64,000 nucleotides of DNA from Arsenophonus sp052401645. GTDB taxonomy: Bacteria; Pseudomonadota; Gammaproteobacteria; Enterobacterales; Enterobacteriaceae. Position 1 is the stretch's first letter; every line of letters starts with the position of its first letter. Shown piece by piece: positions 20,823 through 29,906 of this stretch. Location of the stretch: contig CP198939.1 of assembly GCA_052401645.1 (NCBI GenBank), forward strand, positions 62,001-126,000. Reading direction: 5' to 3'. The notes under the pieces were generated by a model, which saw only the letters and a list, made by a program, of their open reading frames with translations, had not been told where the DNA came from and ran no database searches. The translations under genes were made by a program, and so were the position numbers.

Positions 20823-22694
20823 TTATTTATTATAATATTTATTTATTGAATTAATGATTCCTTCTGAATTTAGCCCAAGTTCAACTTGAATTTCTATTTG
20901 ATTTCCTTGTTGAATATATTTATCAGGTAAACCAAGATTAATGATAGGTATAATATTATTTGTTTTTAATAAAAATTCATTAACACCACTACCAGCTCCT
21001 CCCATAATTACATTTTCTTCTAATGTTACTAATATTTTATGAGTTTCAGCCATCCTTAATATCAATTTTTCATCTAACGGTTTTACAAATCGCATATCAA
21101 CCACGGTGGCGTTAAGTAATTCTGATGCTTTAATTGCTTCGACAAGTAGTGTTCCGAAATTAAGTATAGCAATTTCTTTCCCTTGACGACGAATTAATCC
21201 TTTGCCAATTTCAATTTTTGTTAATGGTTTCAGAGTATCATTAGAATCTATTACTGTTCCTTTTGGATAGCGAACTGCAACAGGGCCATCTTGATAGTGA
21301 TAACCTGTATGTAACATTTGACGACACTCATTTTTATCACTAGGCGACATAATGACAATATCAGGTAAACAACGTAAAAATGATAGATCAAACGCTCCTT
21401 GATGTGTTTGCCCATCAGATCCAACAATTCCTGCTCGATCTATAGCAAATAAAATAGGTAATTTTTGAATGGCGACATCATGAATAACTTGATCATAAGC
21501 ACGTTGTAAAAAAGTGGAATAAATAGCAACAATAGGTCTATAACCAGCAATAGCAAGTCCAGCAGCAAAAGTTACAGCATGTTGTTCTGCAATACCTACA
21601 TCAAAATATTGTTTAGGATAGATTTTAGAAAATTCAACCATTCCTGAGCCTTCTCTCATGGCTGGTGTTATTGCTATTAGTTTTGGATCATCATTTGCCT
21701 CTTGGCATAACCAATCGCCAAAAATCTTAGAAAAAGTTAGTTGATTATTATTATTTGTTGGTAGTCTGAAAGTTGTTAGATCAAATTTAGGCACGGAATG
21801 CCAGCTTATAGGATCTTTTTCAGCAGGTTCATATCCTTTACCTTTTTTCGTTATAATATGTAAAAATTGTGGACCTTTTAACTCACGAATATTTCTTAAG
21901 GTTTGTATTAATGTTAATATATCATGTCCATCAATCGGGCCAATATAGTTAAACCCTAATTCCTCAAATATGGTGCTTGGAGTCATCATACCCTTAATGT
22001 GCTCTTCAGTTTTCTTTAACAATTCTTTAATTAATGGGATATTGCAAAACGTTTTTTTCCCTTTTTCTCGTAATCTAGCATATAAATCACCAGATAACAG
22101 TTTTGCTAAATGATTATTTAATGCACCAACATTTTCTGAAATTGACATTTCATTGTCATTAAGTATAACTAGCATATCTTTATGAATATCTCCAGCATGG
22201 TTCATTGCTTCAAAAGCCATACCAGCTGTAATAGCTCCATCACCAATAACGCAAACAGTTTTACGATCTTTATTTTCATATTCAGCAGCTACTGCCATTC
22301 CAAGACCAGCGCTAATAGAAGTAGAAGAATGTCCAACGCTAAAAGCATCATATTCACTTTCTTCTCGCCAAGGAAAAGGATGTAATCCATTTTTTTGTCT
22401 TATAGTATTAATTTTATCACGACGACCTGTTAATATCTTATGAGGATAGGCCTGATGCCCAATATCCCAAATAAGATTATCAAATGGGGTTCTATAAATA
22501 TAATGTAAAGCAACAGTGAGTTCTATGGTACCTAATCCAGAAGCAAAATGTCCACTAGAACTACTAACACTATTTAATAAAAATTGCCTTAATTCTTCAC
22601 ATAATTTAATCAGATTCTCTTTTGGTAAAAGACGTAATTCCTTAGGTGTCTTTATTGTTGATAAAGTTGGATAAGAAGTTATATTAATAGTCAT
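20823..22694 (-). CDS. dxs: 1-deoxy-D-xylulose-5-phosphate synthase
   Basis: Thiamine-diphosphate enzyme that condenses pyruvate and glyceraldehyde 3-phosphate to DXP, the entry to the MEP isoprenoid pathway and a precursor of thiazole and pyridoxal phosphate. From the ATG at 22694 it is 623 residues (E. coli 620). SSSGHFASGLG near residue 45, the cofactor motif GDGAITAGMAFEAMNHAGD through NDNEMSISENVG, and the transketolase-type IAEQHAVTFAAG with HQGAFDLSFLR are intact. I prefer the ATG at 22694 (MTINITSYPTL): it aligns with the family and has TGGA four bases upstream. An ATG at 22703 is three codons longer. It lies behind ispA on the same strand, 119 bases away, as in E. coli. Confidence 0.96.
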   Translation of the reverse strand: MTINITSYPTLSTIKTPKELRLLPKENLIKLCEELRQFLLNSVSSSSGHFASGLGTIELTVALHYIYRTPFDNLIWDIGHQAYPHKILTGRRDKINTIRQKNGLHPFPWREESEYDAFSVGHSSTSISAGLGMAVAAEYENKDRKTVCVIGDGAITAGMAFEAMNHAGDIHKDMLVILNDNEMSISENVGALNNHLAKLLSGDLYARLREKGKKTFCNIPLIKELLKKTEEHIKGMMTPSTIFEELGFNYIGPIDGHDILTLIQTLRNIRELKGPQFLHIITKKGKGYEPAEKDPISWHSVPKFDLTTFRLPTNNNNQLTFSKIFGDWLCQEANDDPKLIAITPAMREGSGMVEFSKIYPKQYFDVGIAEQHAVTFAAGLAIAGYRPIVAIYSTFLQRAYDQVIHDVAIQKLPILFAIDRAGIVGSDGQTHQGAFDLSFLRCLPDIVIMSPSDKNECRQMLHTGYHYQDGPVAVRYPKGTVIDSNDTLKPLTKIEIGKGLIRRQGKEIAILNFGTLLVEAIKASELLNATVVDMRFVKPLDEKLILRMAETHKILVTLEENVIMGGAGSGVNEFLLKTNNIIPIINLGLPDKYIQQGNQIEIQVELGLNSEGIINSINKYYNK

Positions 22695-22813
22695 ATTTTC
22701 CATTTAATTATTAATTTTAATTATATCAATGATGTTATATAGCAATAAATCACTATCAAATATTATTTAGAATTTTTATTCTTCGATGAAATATGATTTT
22801 TTAATCAATAAAA

Positions 22814-23737
22814 TTAATTTTTCCGTTCGATAATAAAATGTGTTAAATTTTGTAGTGTTTCAGTATTAAGACCATATTTTTGTTCTAACATATAAAGTAT
22901 ATCTAGCGCTTGTTTATATAAATTATTTTCTTTTTTTTGTGATTGTTTAAGACCTATCAATGATGGATAAGTAATTTTATTATGTTTTTTATCAGTACCT
23001 TGATTTTTACCCAAAATATCTGTATCACCAATGATATCAAGAATATCATCATGTAGCTGAAATAATAATCCAATCGTATTAGCATAATTATCTAATAACG
23101 GTAATAATTTATAACCTTGATTACCAGCTGCAAGTGCACTAATTCTAACAGAAGCGCGAATTAAAGCTCCAGTTTTATGAAGATGAATAGATTCTAACAT
23201 TGTTATATAAATTTCTTGACCTTCTGATTCCACATCAAGAGCTTGCCCTCTACACATACCTGCTGCACCAATAGCTGTAGCTAACTCAGATATCATTGCA
23301 AGACGATTAGTATTACTAACATCAGGCATAGTGGAACGAGATAAAATATCAAAAGCAAGTGTTTGTAAAGCATCTCCAGCTAAAATTGCATGAGCTTCAC
23401 CAAAAGAAATATGACAAGTAGGCTGTCCGCGACGTAAATTATCGTTATCCATTGCTGGTAAGTCATCGTGGATCAAAGAATAAGTATGAATGCATTCAAC
23501 AGCTACAGCAGGTATATCTAAATTTTCTATATCAACATTTAGCATATTACCTATAGCATAAATTAAAAAAGGTCTTAGTCGCTTTCCACCAACTAATGTG
23601 CTATATTTCATTGCTGAGACAAGTTGACTTTGATTAAATGGAAGACGCTGAAAATGGTCTAATAGCGTTTTATTAACATGATCTTGCACCCATTGGTGTT
23701 GATCTGAAAAGGATAGAGTCACTATTTTGGACATCAT
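22814..23737 (-). CDS. ispA: (2E,6E)-farnesyl diphosphate synthase
   Basis: Makes C15 farnesyl diphosphate from IPP and DMAPP/GPP, which feeds the ubiquinone tail, undecaprenyl phosphate and, through CyoE, heme O. It has 307 residues (E. coli 299). GGKRLRPFL, the first aspartate-rich motif DDLPAMDND, GDALQTLAF, KTGALIRASV and the second aspartate-rich motif DDILDIIGD are all intact. The start is ATG at 23737 or the adjacent ATG at 23734, with no Shine-Dalgarno sequence. In E. coli xseB (small subunit of exonuclease VII) precedes it in the operon, and no xseB is seen here. Confidence 0.96.
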   Translation of the reverse strand: MMSKIVTLSFSDQHQWVQDHVNKTLLDHFQRLPFNQSQLVSAMKYSTLVGGKRLRPFLIYAIGNMLNVDIENLDIPAVAVECIHTYSLIHDDLPAMDNDNLRRGQPTCHISFGEAHAILAGDALQTLAFDILSRSTMPDVSNTNRLAMISELATAIGAAGMCRGQALDVESEGQEIYITMLESIHLHKTGALIRASVRISALAAGNQGYKLLPLLDNYANTIGLLFQLHDDILDIIGDTDILGKNQGTDKKHNKITYPSLIGLKQSQKKENNLYKQALDILYMLEQKYGLNTETLQNLTHFIIERKN

Positions 23738-24076
23738 TTATTTATATCATTCAACGTAGAATTTTATTTGATATTATACTTCTTTTGATAATCATTCAGC
23801 TAATAATTGATTTTATATATTAAATATTTTATTTTTAATTATAAGCACGTACTTTAACGTTTATTAATATAATACTAATATGTTTATGATAAAAATTTGG
23901 TTTATTTTATAATATTACACATGATATTTTATTCTTTTTATAAATTTTATAGGAAGAAGTATCAATTACTGTAATAATATAATTATTGTTTTAAAATAAA
24001 AATGTTGTACATAATAATTATATATATAATATATGAATATTAATAAAAATTAGAATTGACTTCTATATAAAATATT
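23738..24076. other. Divergent intergenic region ispA/thiI
   Basis: 339 bases that must hold the promoters of ispA (minus) and thiI (plus). xseB, which sits here in E. coli, is not recognisable. Promoter-like hexamers are too common in this composition to choose among, and neither flanking gene has a Shine-Dalgarno sequence. Confidence 0.5.
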
Positions 24077-25537
24077 ATGAAGTTTATTATTAAATTATTT
24101 CCTGAAATAACTATTAAAAGTCGATCTGTTCGTTTGCATTTTATTAGAATTCTTACTAATAATATTTTAAATATATTAAAAATATTAGATAAAGAAATTA
24201 TCGTTACTCGATATTGGGATAGTATAGAGGTTCTAATAAATAAAAGTGGATATCATGATATAATTTCTGATGCTTTAACAAGAATTCCTGGTATTCACCA
24301 TATTCTTATAGTTGAAGAATATCAATTTTTAGATCTTAAACATATTCTTGATTTAACTTATTCAATTTATGCTAAAAAAATAAGTGAAAAAACTTTTTGT
24401 GTTCGTGTTAAGCGTAGTGGTAAACATAATTTTACTTCAATAGAAGCAGAACGTTATATTGGTAATGGTTTAAATCAATATGTTTCATCGGCTAAAGTAA
24501 AACTAATCCAACCAGATATAAGTGTGAATCTTGAAATAAAAAAAAATAAAGTGATTTTTATTAAATTACGTATTAGTGGTATTGGTGGTTTTCCTATTGG
24601 TACACAAGGAGATGTTTTATCATTGATATCAGGTGGTTTTGATTCAGGTGTTTCTAGCTACATGTTAATGCGTCGTGGTTGTCGAGTACATTATTGTTTT
24701 TTTAATCTTGATGGTTATAAGCAAGAGATTGGAGTAAAACAGATTTCTCATTATCTCTGGTATCGTTTTGGTCGCACGCATAAAGTTAAATTTATTATGA
24801 TAAATTTTTCTATGATTATAGCAGAAATTATTAAAAAAATTGATAATAATCAGATGAGTGTTATCCTAAAAAGGATGATGATGCGCGCTGCTTGTAAAAT
24901 AGCAGAACGTTATAATCTTCAAACGTTAGTAACTGGTGAAACTTTAGGACAAGTATCTAGTCAGACATTAACTAATCTACATTTAATTGATAGTGTTACA
25001 GATAAATTGGTTTTACGTCCACTAATTTCATACGATAAAGAAAATATTATTAATATCGCACGTAAGATAGGAACTGAAGATTTTTCTCGTACTATGCCAG
25101 AATTTTGTGGTATGATTTCAAAAAAACCAACAGCAAAAGCAGTAAAAGTAAAAATTGAAGAACAAGAAATGAATTTTGATTTCTCTCTACTTGATCATGC
25201 TATTAATACAGCAGAATATATTGATATTCGTCACATAGCCTGTGATTTTCAAGATGAAATAGCAGAAATAGAAGTAGTTAATACATTTTCCATTAATGAT
25301 ATTATTTTGGATATTCGCTCTCCTGACGAACAAGAAGCACGACCACTCAAATTGCTAAATGTTAATATAAAATCATTGCCATTTTATAATTTAAATAGCC
25401 AATTTAGTAAATTATCGAATCAAAAATCTTATTTACTTTATTGTGAACGAGGTTTAATGAGTCGTTTACAAGTACTATATTTACATAAAGAAGGTTTTAG
25501 AAATGTAAAAGTATATAGACCTTTAATAGTAACTTAA
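24077..25537 (+). CDS. thiI: tRNA 4-thiouridine synthase / thiamine sulfurtransferase ThiI
   Basis: Uses ATP to activate uridine-8 of tRNAs and transfers persulfide sulfur to make 4-thiouridine, and also donates sulfur to ThiS for the thiazole of thiamine. It has 486 residues (E. coli 482) with full domain order: N-terminal ferredoxin-like region, THUMP, the PP-loop ATPase with SGGFDS at 185-190, and a C-terminal rhodanese domain (about 405-482). Both functional cysteines are kept: C344 (PEFCG) and the persulfide carrier C456 (YCERGLMSRL). Because the rhodanese half is preserved, either job or both may be under selection. No Shine-Dalgarno sequence precedes the ATG. The E. coli followers yajL, panE and yajQ are missing. 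Confidence 0.97.
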   Translation: MKFIIKLFPEITIKSRSVRLHFIRILTNNILNILKILDKEIIVTRYWDSIEVLINKSGYHDIISDALTRIPGIHHILIVEEYQFLDLKHILDLTYSIYAKKISEKTFCVRVKRSGKHNFTSIEAERYIGNGLNQYVSSAKVKLIQPDISVNLEIKKNKVIFIKLRISGIGGFPIGTQGDVLSLISGGFDSGVSSYMLMRRGCRVHYCFFNLDGYKQEIGVKQISHYLWYRFGRTHKVKFIMINFSMIIAEIIKKIDNNQMSVILKRMMMRAACKIAERYNLQTLVTGETLGQVSSQTLTNLHLIDSVTDKLVLRPLISYDKENIINIARKIGTEDFSRTMPEFCGMISKKPTAKAVKVKIEEQEMNFDFSLLDHAINTAEYIDIRHIACDFQDEIAEIEVVNTFSINDIILDIRSPDEQEARPLKLLNVNIKSLPFYNLNSQFSKLSNQKSYLLYCERGLMSRLQVLYLHKEGFRNVKVYRPLIVT

Positions 25538-25575
25538 TTAATTTTTAAATTAATTAAGTTAATTTAAAAATTAAT
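25531..25575 (+). terminator. Overlapping alternative hairpins at the end of thiI
   Basis: Two mutually exclusive stems share sequence. The first pairs 25531-25542 with 25549-25560 (12 bp) and includes the thiI stop codon. The second pairs 25537-25551 with 25561-25575 (15 bp, 9-nt loop). It is the best candidate for a thiI terminator, though stem G/C content is only one pair. Confidence 0.4.
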
Positions 25576-26508
25576 ATATATTCTATTATTATATCGTCAT
25601 CATTAAATGATATTCTAAATATTAAATATAATATAAATTATAAGGTAATTTTTATTACATATAAAATATTGAATTTGAGTTAAAAGTTAACTATTAGGAA
25701 TATATTCTATTATGATACTGGTTATATTATCTAACATTATATATTAAACATATTATAGATATTTTAAATGTTTAGATTATCTTGTTAAATTAACGAATAT
25801 AATTATAATACTAACATATTGTTAATTCCTCTCTTTCTAATAAAAAAATAAGCTATTTTCTTACTTTATATAACTATTACATTTTAATAAATAAATTAGT
25901 TAAATATTAATTAAATATTTCACTATTAATAAAAAGTAATAACTTATCTTATATATGATAGATAGAATTACAAATGTATAATTTTATTAAATATAATTAT
26001 ATAAAATTAATATATATTTAATTTATAAATTTTAATAAAATTAAAAATTAAATATATATAGTTATTTTTTATTTTTAAAATAAAATATATCTTATCTCAA
26101 TCTAAAAGAAAATAAGTAATAAATTAAATGATAAAATTAGTACTCATAACTTTAAAACAAATTACTTAGTTAAGCATTAAATTAATATTTACTTATTTTA
26201 GTATATACATGTCTTATAATATTATTGATAATAGAAATCTTACATTTTTAACTTTATTAATTAAAATAAGTTAATTTAATAATAATTTAGATTTTTTTTT
26301 AAAAAATTATTCAAAAAAATAAATTATTTTTTTTGGTAAAAATTAAAATATTAAATAGTTTGAATAATATATATAAATCATAAATTATTTATAATTTATG
26401 ATAAAATTAATTTATTAACATATAAACTTATTTAAGTAATTTAATATAAATGAAATTCATAATAGTTAAATTTATGATATATTCTCTATTTTATATAGAG
26501 AATATATG
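25538..26508. other. Non-coding stretch thiI to yajR
   Basis: About 970 bases between convergent genes. yajL, panE and yajQ occupy this place in E. coli, and I saw no readable remnant of them. A short symmetric TCTCTATTTTATATAGAGA near 26482-26500, just beyond the yajR stop, can form a hairpin and may terminate yajR. Confidence 0.6.
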
Positions 26509-27873
26509 TTAATTATTATTAATAATAATTTCAAGTTGTTTTTGAGTAATAATTTTTTTATCTATTTTAATGAAAGCGCTAAGTGATTTGATATCTAATA
26601 TTACTTCATATACACCTGGTTCATTCACTAATTTAATCTTTAATATATTAATATCATTAATTTGTTCTGGTAAAATTAAACGTATATTATTTGTATAATT
26701 AGGTTTATACATTTTTAATATAATAAAAAACCAACACGCACAAAGTATTAATCCACCCATGAAGATAAGAAAAACACCATTTAATTGAAGAAACAATCCA
26801 CCTAAGATTCCACCTAAAGCAACACCAATAAATTGACTAGTTGAATAGATAGCCATACTTGTCCCTTTATACCTAATAGGTGATTCTTTACTAACAAGCG
26901 ACGGTAATAATACTTCCATAATGTTAAATGCAATAAAAAACAGTTGGAGACCTATTAATATTAACCAAAATTGTTGATTTGAAAAACAAAATATTAATTC
27001 AGATATAAATAAAATAAATATGAATAATAATAAAATTTGTTTTATTCGTCGATTTTTTTCAGCATAAATTACAAAAGGTAAAACTATGATAAAGGAAATA
27101 AATAAAGTGATTAAATATATTTTCCAATGTTGATTAACTTCTAAACCTGAGTTCTTAATTATTAATGGTAAGGCAATAAAATTTGATATAAGTAACAAAT
27201 GTAAGAATAATATACTTAAATTAATTTTAATTAACTGAGTATTGTTGATTATTTTTTGTATGCTATTTTTAATAAAATGAGTCTCATGATCAATAATATG
27301 ATATTGACTATCTGGTACGATAAAACTAATGATTAATACAGCACAAAAAGTAAGTAAGCTTATTCCCCAAAAAAGACCATGTAAACCTATAGCATGAGTA
27401 ATAACTGGGCCAATAATTATTGAAATAGAAAAAGTGATACCAAAACTTACTCCCATAAAAGCCATCGCTTTTGTTCTATTTTGCTCTCTAGTTAGATCTG
27501 AAAGCAATGCCATAATCGTAGAAGAAACAGCTCCTGCTCCTTGTAAAGCTCGCCCAATAATAATACCAAATATAGAATCTGTTATTGCTGCTACTAAACT
27601 TCCAGTAATAGATATAAGTAATCCTATAATAATTAATTGTTTGCGACCAAATCGGTCTGACATCAAACCAAATGGAATTTGGAAAATAACTTGACTTACA
27701 CCATAAATTCCAATTGCCATACCAATTAATAATTCGTTTGCATTTTTTAATAAGCTACCATAGGTTACTAATATAGGTAATATCATGAACATACCTAGAA
27801 TACGTAATGCAAATACCATCCCTAGTCCAAAAATTGCCTTTAATTCTTTTGGCGTCATTTTATTATTTTTCAT
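26509..27873 (-). CDS. yajR: Major facilitator superfamily transporter YajR
   Basis: Inner-membrane MFS protein of the drug:proton antiporter type. The physiological substrate is not established for the family. The 454 residues equal E. coli YajR. Twelve membrane segments are visible, with motif A (LMSDRFGRKQ) near residue 70, the LLSDLTREQNRTKAMAFMG loop, and a soluble C-terminal YAM domain (about 395-454, ferredoxin-like) that marks YajR among MFS proteins. TGAGA sits about ten bases before the ATG. It is on the cyo strand, 191 bases behind cyoE, in the E. coli order. Keeping this transporter when nearly everything else optional is gone suggests a substrate important to the symbiosis, which is inference. 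Confidence 0.94.
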   Translation of the reverse strand: MKNNKMTPKELKAIFGLGMVFALRILGMFMILPILVTYGSLLKNANELLIGMAIGIYGVSQVIFQIPFGLMSDRFGRKQLIIIGLLISITGSLVAAITDSIFGIIIGRALQGAGAVSSTIMALLSDLTREQNRTKAMAFMGVSFGITFSISIIIGPVITHAIGLHGLFWGISLLTFCAVLIISFIVPDSQYHIIDHETHFIKNSIQKIINNTQLIKINLSILFLHLLLISNFIALPLIIKNSGLEVNQHWKIYLITLFISFIIVLPFVIYAEKNRRIKQILLLFIFILFISELIFCFSNQQFWLILIGLQLFFIAFNIMEVLLPSLVSKESPIRYKGTSMAIYSTSQFIGVALGGILGGLFLQLNGVFLIFMGGLILCACWFFIILKMYKPNYTNNIRLILPEQINDINILKIKLVNEPGVYEVILDIKSLSAFIKIDKKIITQKQLEIIINNN

Positions 27874-28064
27874 AATTTATCTCATAAACTTTTGAAATGA
27901 ATATTATAAAATGATTTTATTGATTAATTAATTTTATTTATTTAATAAATATAAATAAAATAGTAATGAATTGACTTATGTTTTATTTTTTTTTTAATTA
28001 TAAATTATAATAATCATTTAATTACTATTTAATAATAAAAATTATTTTTTAAATAAAGAATCGT

Positions 28065-28937
28065 TTATTTAACTGTAATAAACGGATCAATAGAGATCAT
28101 AATGCTAATAGATGTAATTGCTATTATAGAGAATAGAAATAATTTTCGAGCCCAAAGAGAATCATTATTACTTTTTTTAAAACCAGAAATAGCTATTCCA
28201 AGCCACCATAAACTAACACAGATTGCAACAATTAGGTATATGTAACCAGAATAACCGCTAATAGTAAGCATTATAGTTGTTATCATAAAAGCAAAGATAT
28301 ATAAAAAAATATGTATTTTAGCTATATAAATCCCTTTAATCACTGGTAGTATAGGAATATTAGCAGCTTTATAATCTTTAAAATGAAAAATAGCAATTGC
28401 ATAAGAGTGAGGTATTTGCCAAAAATAAAAAATCAATAGTAAAATTAATGCTCCAAAATCAAATTTATTAGAAGCAGCGCAATAACCAATAACCGGAGGT
28501 GTGGCACCTGATAAACTACCTATTAAAATACCATAAACTGAATTACGTTTCATATAGAAACTATATATACAAATATAAATAATAAAACCAATAACAGTAA
28601 ACAATATTGCTAAAGTATTAGTAACAATATAAAGCAAAAGTACGCCGATAAGACCAAGTATAGTGGCATAGATTAAAGAAATTTTTAAATTAATAAGTTT
28701 TTTAACTAGAACTCTATTTTTTGTTCTATCCATCATACTATCGATATCTTTATCGATATAGTTGTTAAACACACAAGCAGAAGCAATTACTAATGATACA
28801 CCAAATAATGTAGCAATAAATTTAGGATAATCAATTATACCTTTAGCTGCAAGCAAAAATCCGCCAATAACAGAAATTAGATTACCGAAAATAATAGTTG
28901 GTTTTGTTACTTGAAAATACTCTTTTATTGGAATCAT
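28065..28937 (-). CDS. cyoE: Protoheme IX farnesyltransferase (heme O synthase)
   Basis: Polytopic inner-membrane prenyltransferase that adds a farnesyl group to heme B to give heme O for CyoB. It has 290 residues (E. coli 296) and about nine membrane segments. The prenyl diphosphate motif is NNYIDKDIDSMMDRTKNR at 58-75, and the second signature YFWQIPHSYAIAIFHFKDY is also intact. It lies 6 bases behind cyoD, with AAGAG at the end of cyoD as ribosome site. Its farnesyl donor is the product of IspA, encoded about 5 kb away. Confidence 0.96.
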   Translation of the reverse strand: MIPIKEYFQVTKPTIIFGNLISVIGGFLLAAKGIIDYPKFIATLFGVSLVIASACVFNNYIDKDIDSMMDRTKNRVLVKKLINLKISLIYATILGLIGVLLLYIVTNTLAILFTVIGFIIYICIYSFYMKRNSVYGILIGSLSGATPPVIGYCAASNKFDFGALILLLIFYFWQIPHSYAIAIFHFKDYKAANIPILPVIKGIYIAKIHIFLYIFAFMITTIMLTISGYSGYIYLIVAICVSLWWLGIAISGFKKSNNDSLWARKLFLFSIIAITSISIMISIDPFITVK

Positions 28938-28943
28938 AACTCT

Positions 28944-29279
28944 TTAGTTGAGCATCATATTTATATTGAGATTATGCATTATCCATAGGGATCCAATAAC
29001 AATAATACCGATGATTAATATGGTGAATAAAAAGGCAATAAAGTTCCAATTATCATCAGAAGAAGTATTCATATGAAAAAAACAAATGAAATGTACCATG
29101 ATTTGGATAATTGCTGTGCTAATAACAATACACAGAATATTATAATGAGATATAGTACTATTCATTACCATCCAGAATGGAATAACTGTTAAAATAATTG
29201 AGAGTATAAAACCAATTAAATAGTTTTTTTTGATACCATATCGGATATTTTTATAATCATATTTTTTAGTATAATTCAT
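28944..29279 (-). CDS. cyoD: Cytochrome bo3 ubiquinol oxidase subunit IV
   Basis: Small three-helix subunit that helps assemble the copper site of the oxidase. With the ATG at 29279 it has 111 residues (E. coli 109). YLIGFILSIILTVIPFWMVM, the CFFHMNTSSDDNWN loop and the C-terminal SLWIMHNLN match the family. I reject the longer in-frame extension to 29360 because it lies inside cyoC and is not conserved. A strong AGGGAG is correctly spaced before this ATG. The start overlaps the cyoC stop by 4 bases (ATGA). Confidence 0.95.
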   Translation of the reverse strand: MNYTKKYDYKNIRYGIKKNYLIGFILSIILTVIPFWMVMNSTISHYNILCIVISTAIIQIMVHFICFFHMNTSSDDNWNFIAFLFTILIIGIIVIGSLWIMHNLNINMMLN

Positions 29280-29893
29280 ACTAGTCTCCCTAATAGGTAA
29301 ACAACAGTAAATACACAGATCCAAATAACATCCAAAAAGTGCCAAAAAAGACTTAAACAATTCAAACGAGTTTGATTAATTTGTGTAAGACCATTATGTG
29401 AAATATGTATTATCATGATAATAATCCAAGCTAAACCAAAGCTTACATGAATCCCATGTGTACCAACTAGTGTAAAGAAAGCGGATAAAAAAGAATTACT
29501 ATAATATGTATAACCCTTAGAAAATAGTTCATTAAATTCATAAATTTCCATGAAAATAAAAATAAATCCAAATAAGAAAGTAACTATTAACCACGATTTA
29601 ATTAGATTTATTTTTTTATCATGCATTGCCAGCATAGCAAAACCATAAGTAATGCTACTAAATAATAAAAGTAAAGTTTCTACTAATATAAAATTAAGGT
29701 TAAAAATAGTGTTGTATTTCGAACTCATAATAGTACTATTAAGCATAACGGCATAAGTGGCAAAAAGACAAGCGAATAAAATTAAATCGCTCATTAAATA
29801 GATCCAAAAACCAAATATTTTTATTGTGTTTGTATCATATTTGTAATTGTTTTTATCTGAAAAATGTTTTTTAACTTCTATATTAGTTGACAT
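29276..29893 (-). CDS. cyoC: Cytochrome bo3 ubiquinol oxidase subunit III
   Basis: Heme-copper oxidase subunit III of the inner-membrane quinol oxidase. The 205 residues match E. coli (204), with five hydrophobic segments. IFGFWIYLMSDLILFACLF at about 25-43, FFTLVGTHGIHVSFGLAW and the C-terminal WHFLDVIWICVFTVVYLLG are diagnostic. It starts 13 bases after cyoB and overlaps cyoD by four bases. Confidence 0.96.
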   Translation of the reverse strand: MSTNIEVKKHFSDKNNYKYDTNTIKIFGFWIYLMSDLILFACLFATYAVMLNSTIMSSKYNTIFNLNFILVETLLLLFSSITYGFAMLAMHDKKINLIKSWLIVTFLFGFIFIFMEIYEFNELFSKGYTYYSNSFLSAFFTLVGTHGIHVSFGLAWIIIMIIHISHNGLTQINQTRLNCLSLFWHFLDVIWICVFTVVYLLGRLV

Positions 29894-29906
29894 TGGTAAT
29901 ATATAC

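Noticed and set aside
28944..29360. 138-residue version of CyoD
   Set aside because: The extra 27 residues lie inside cyoC, are not conserved, and a strong ribosome site marks the ATG at 29279.
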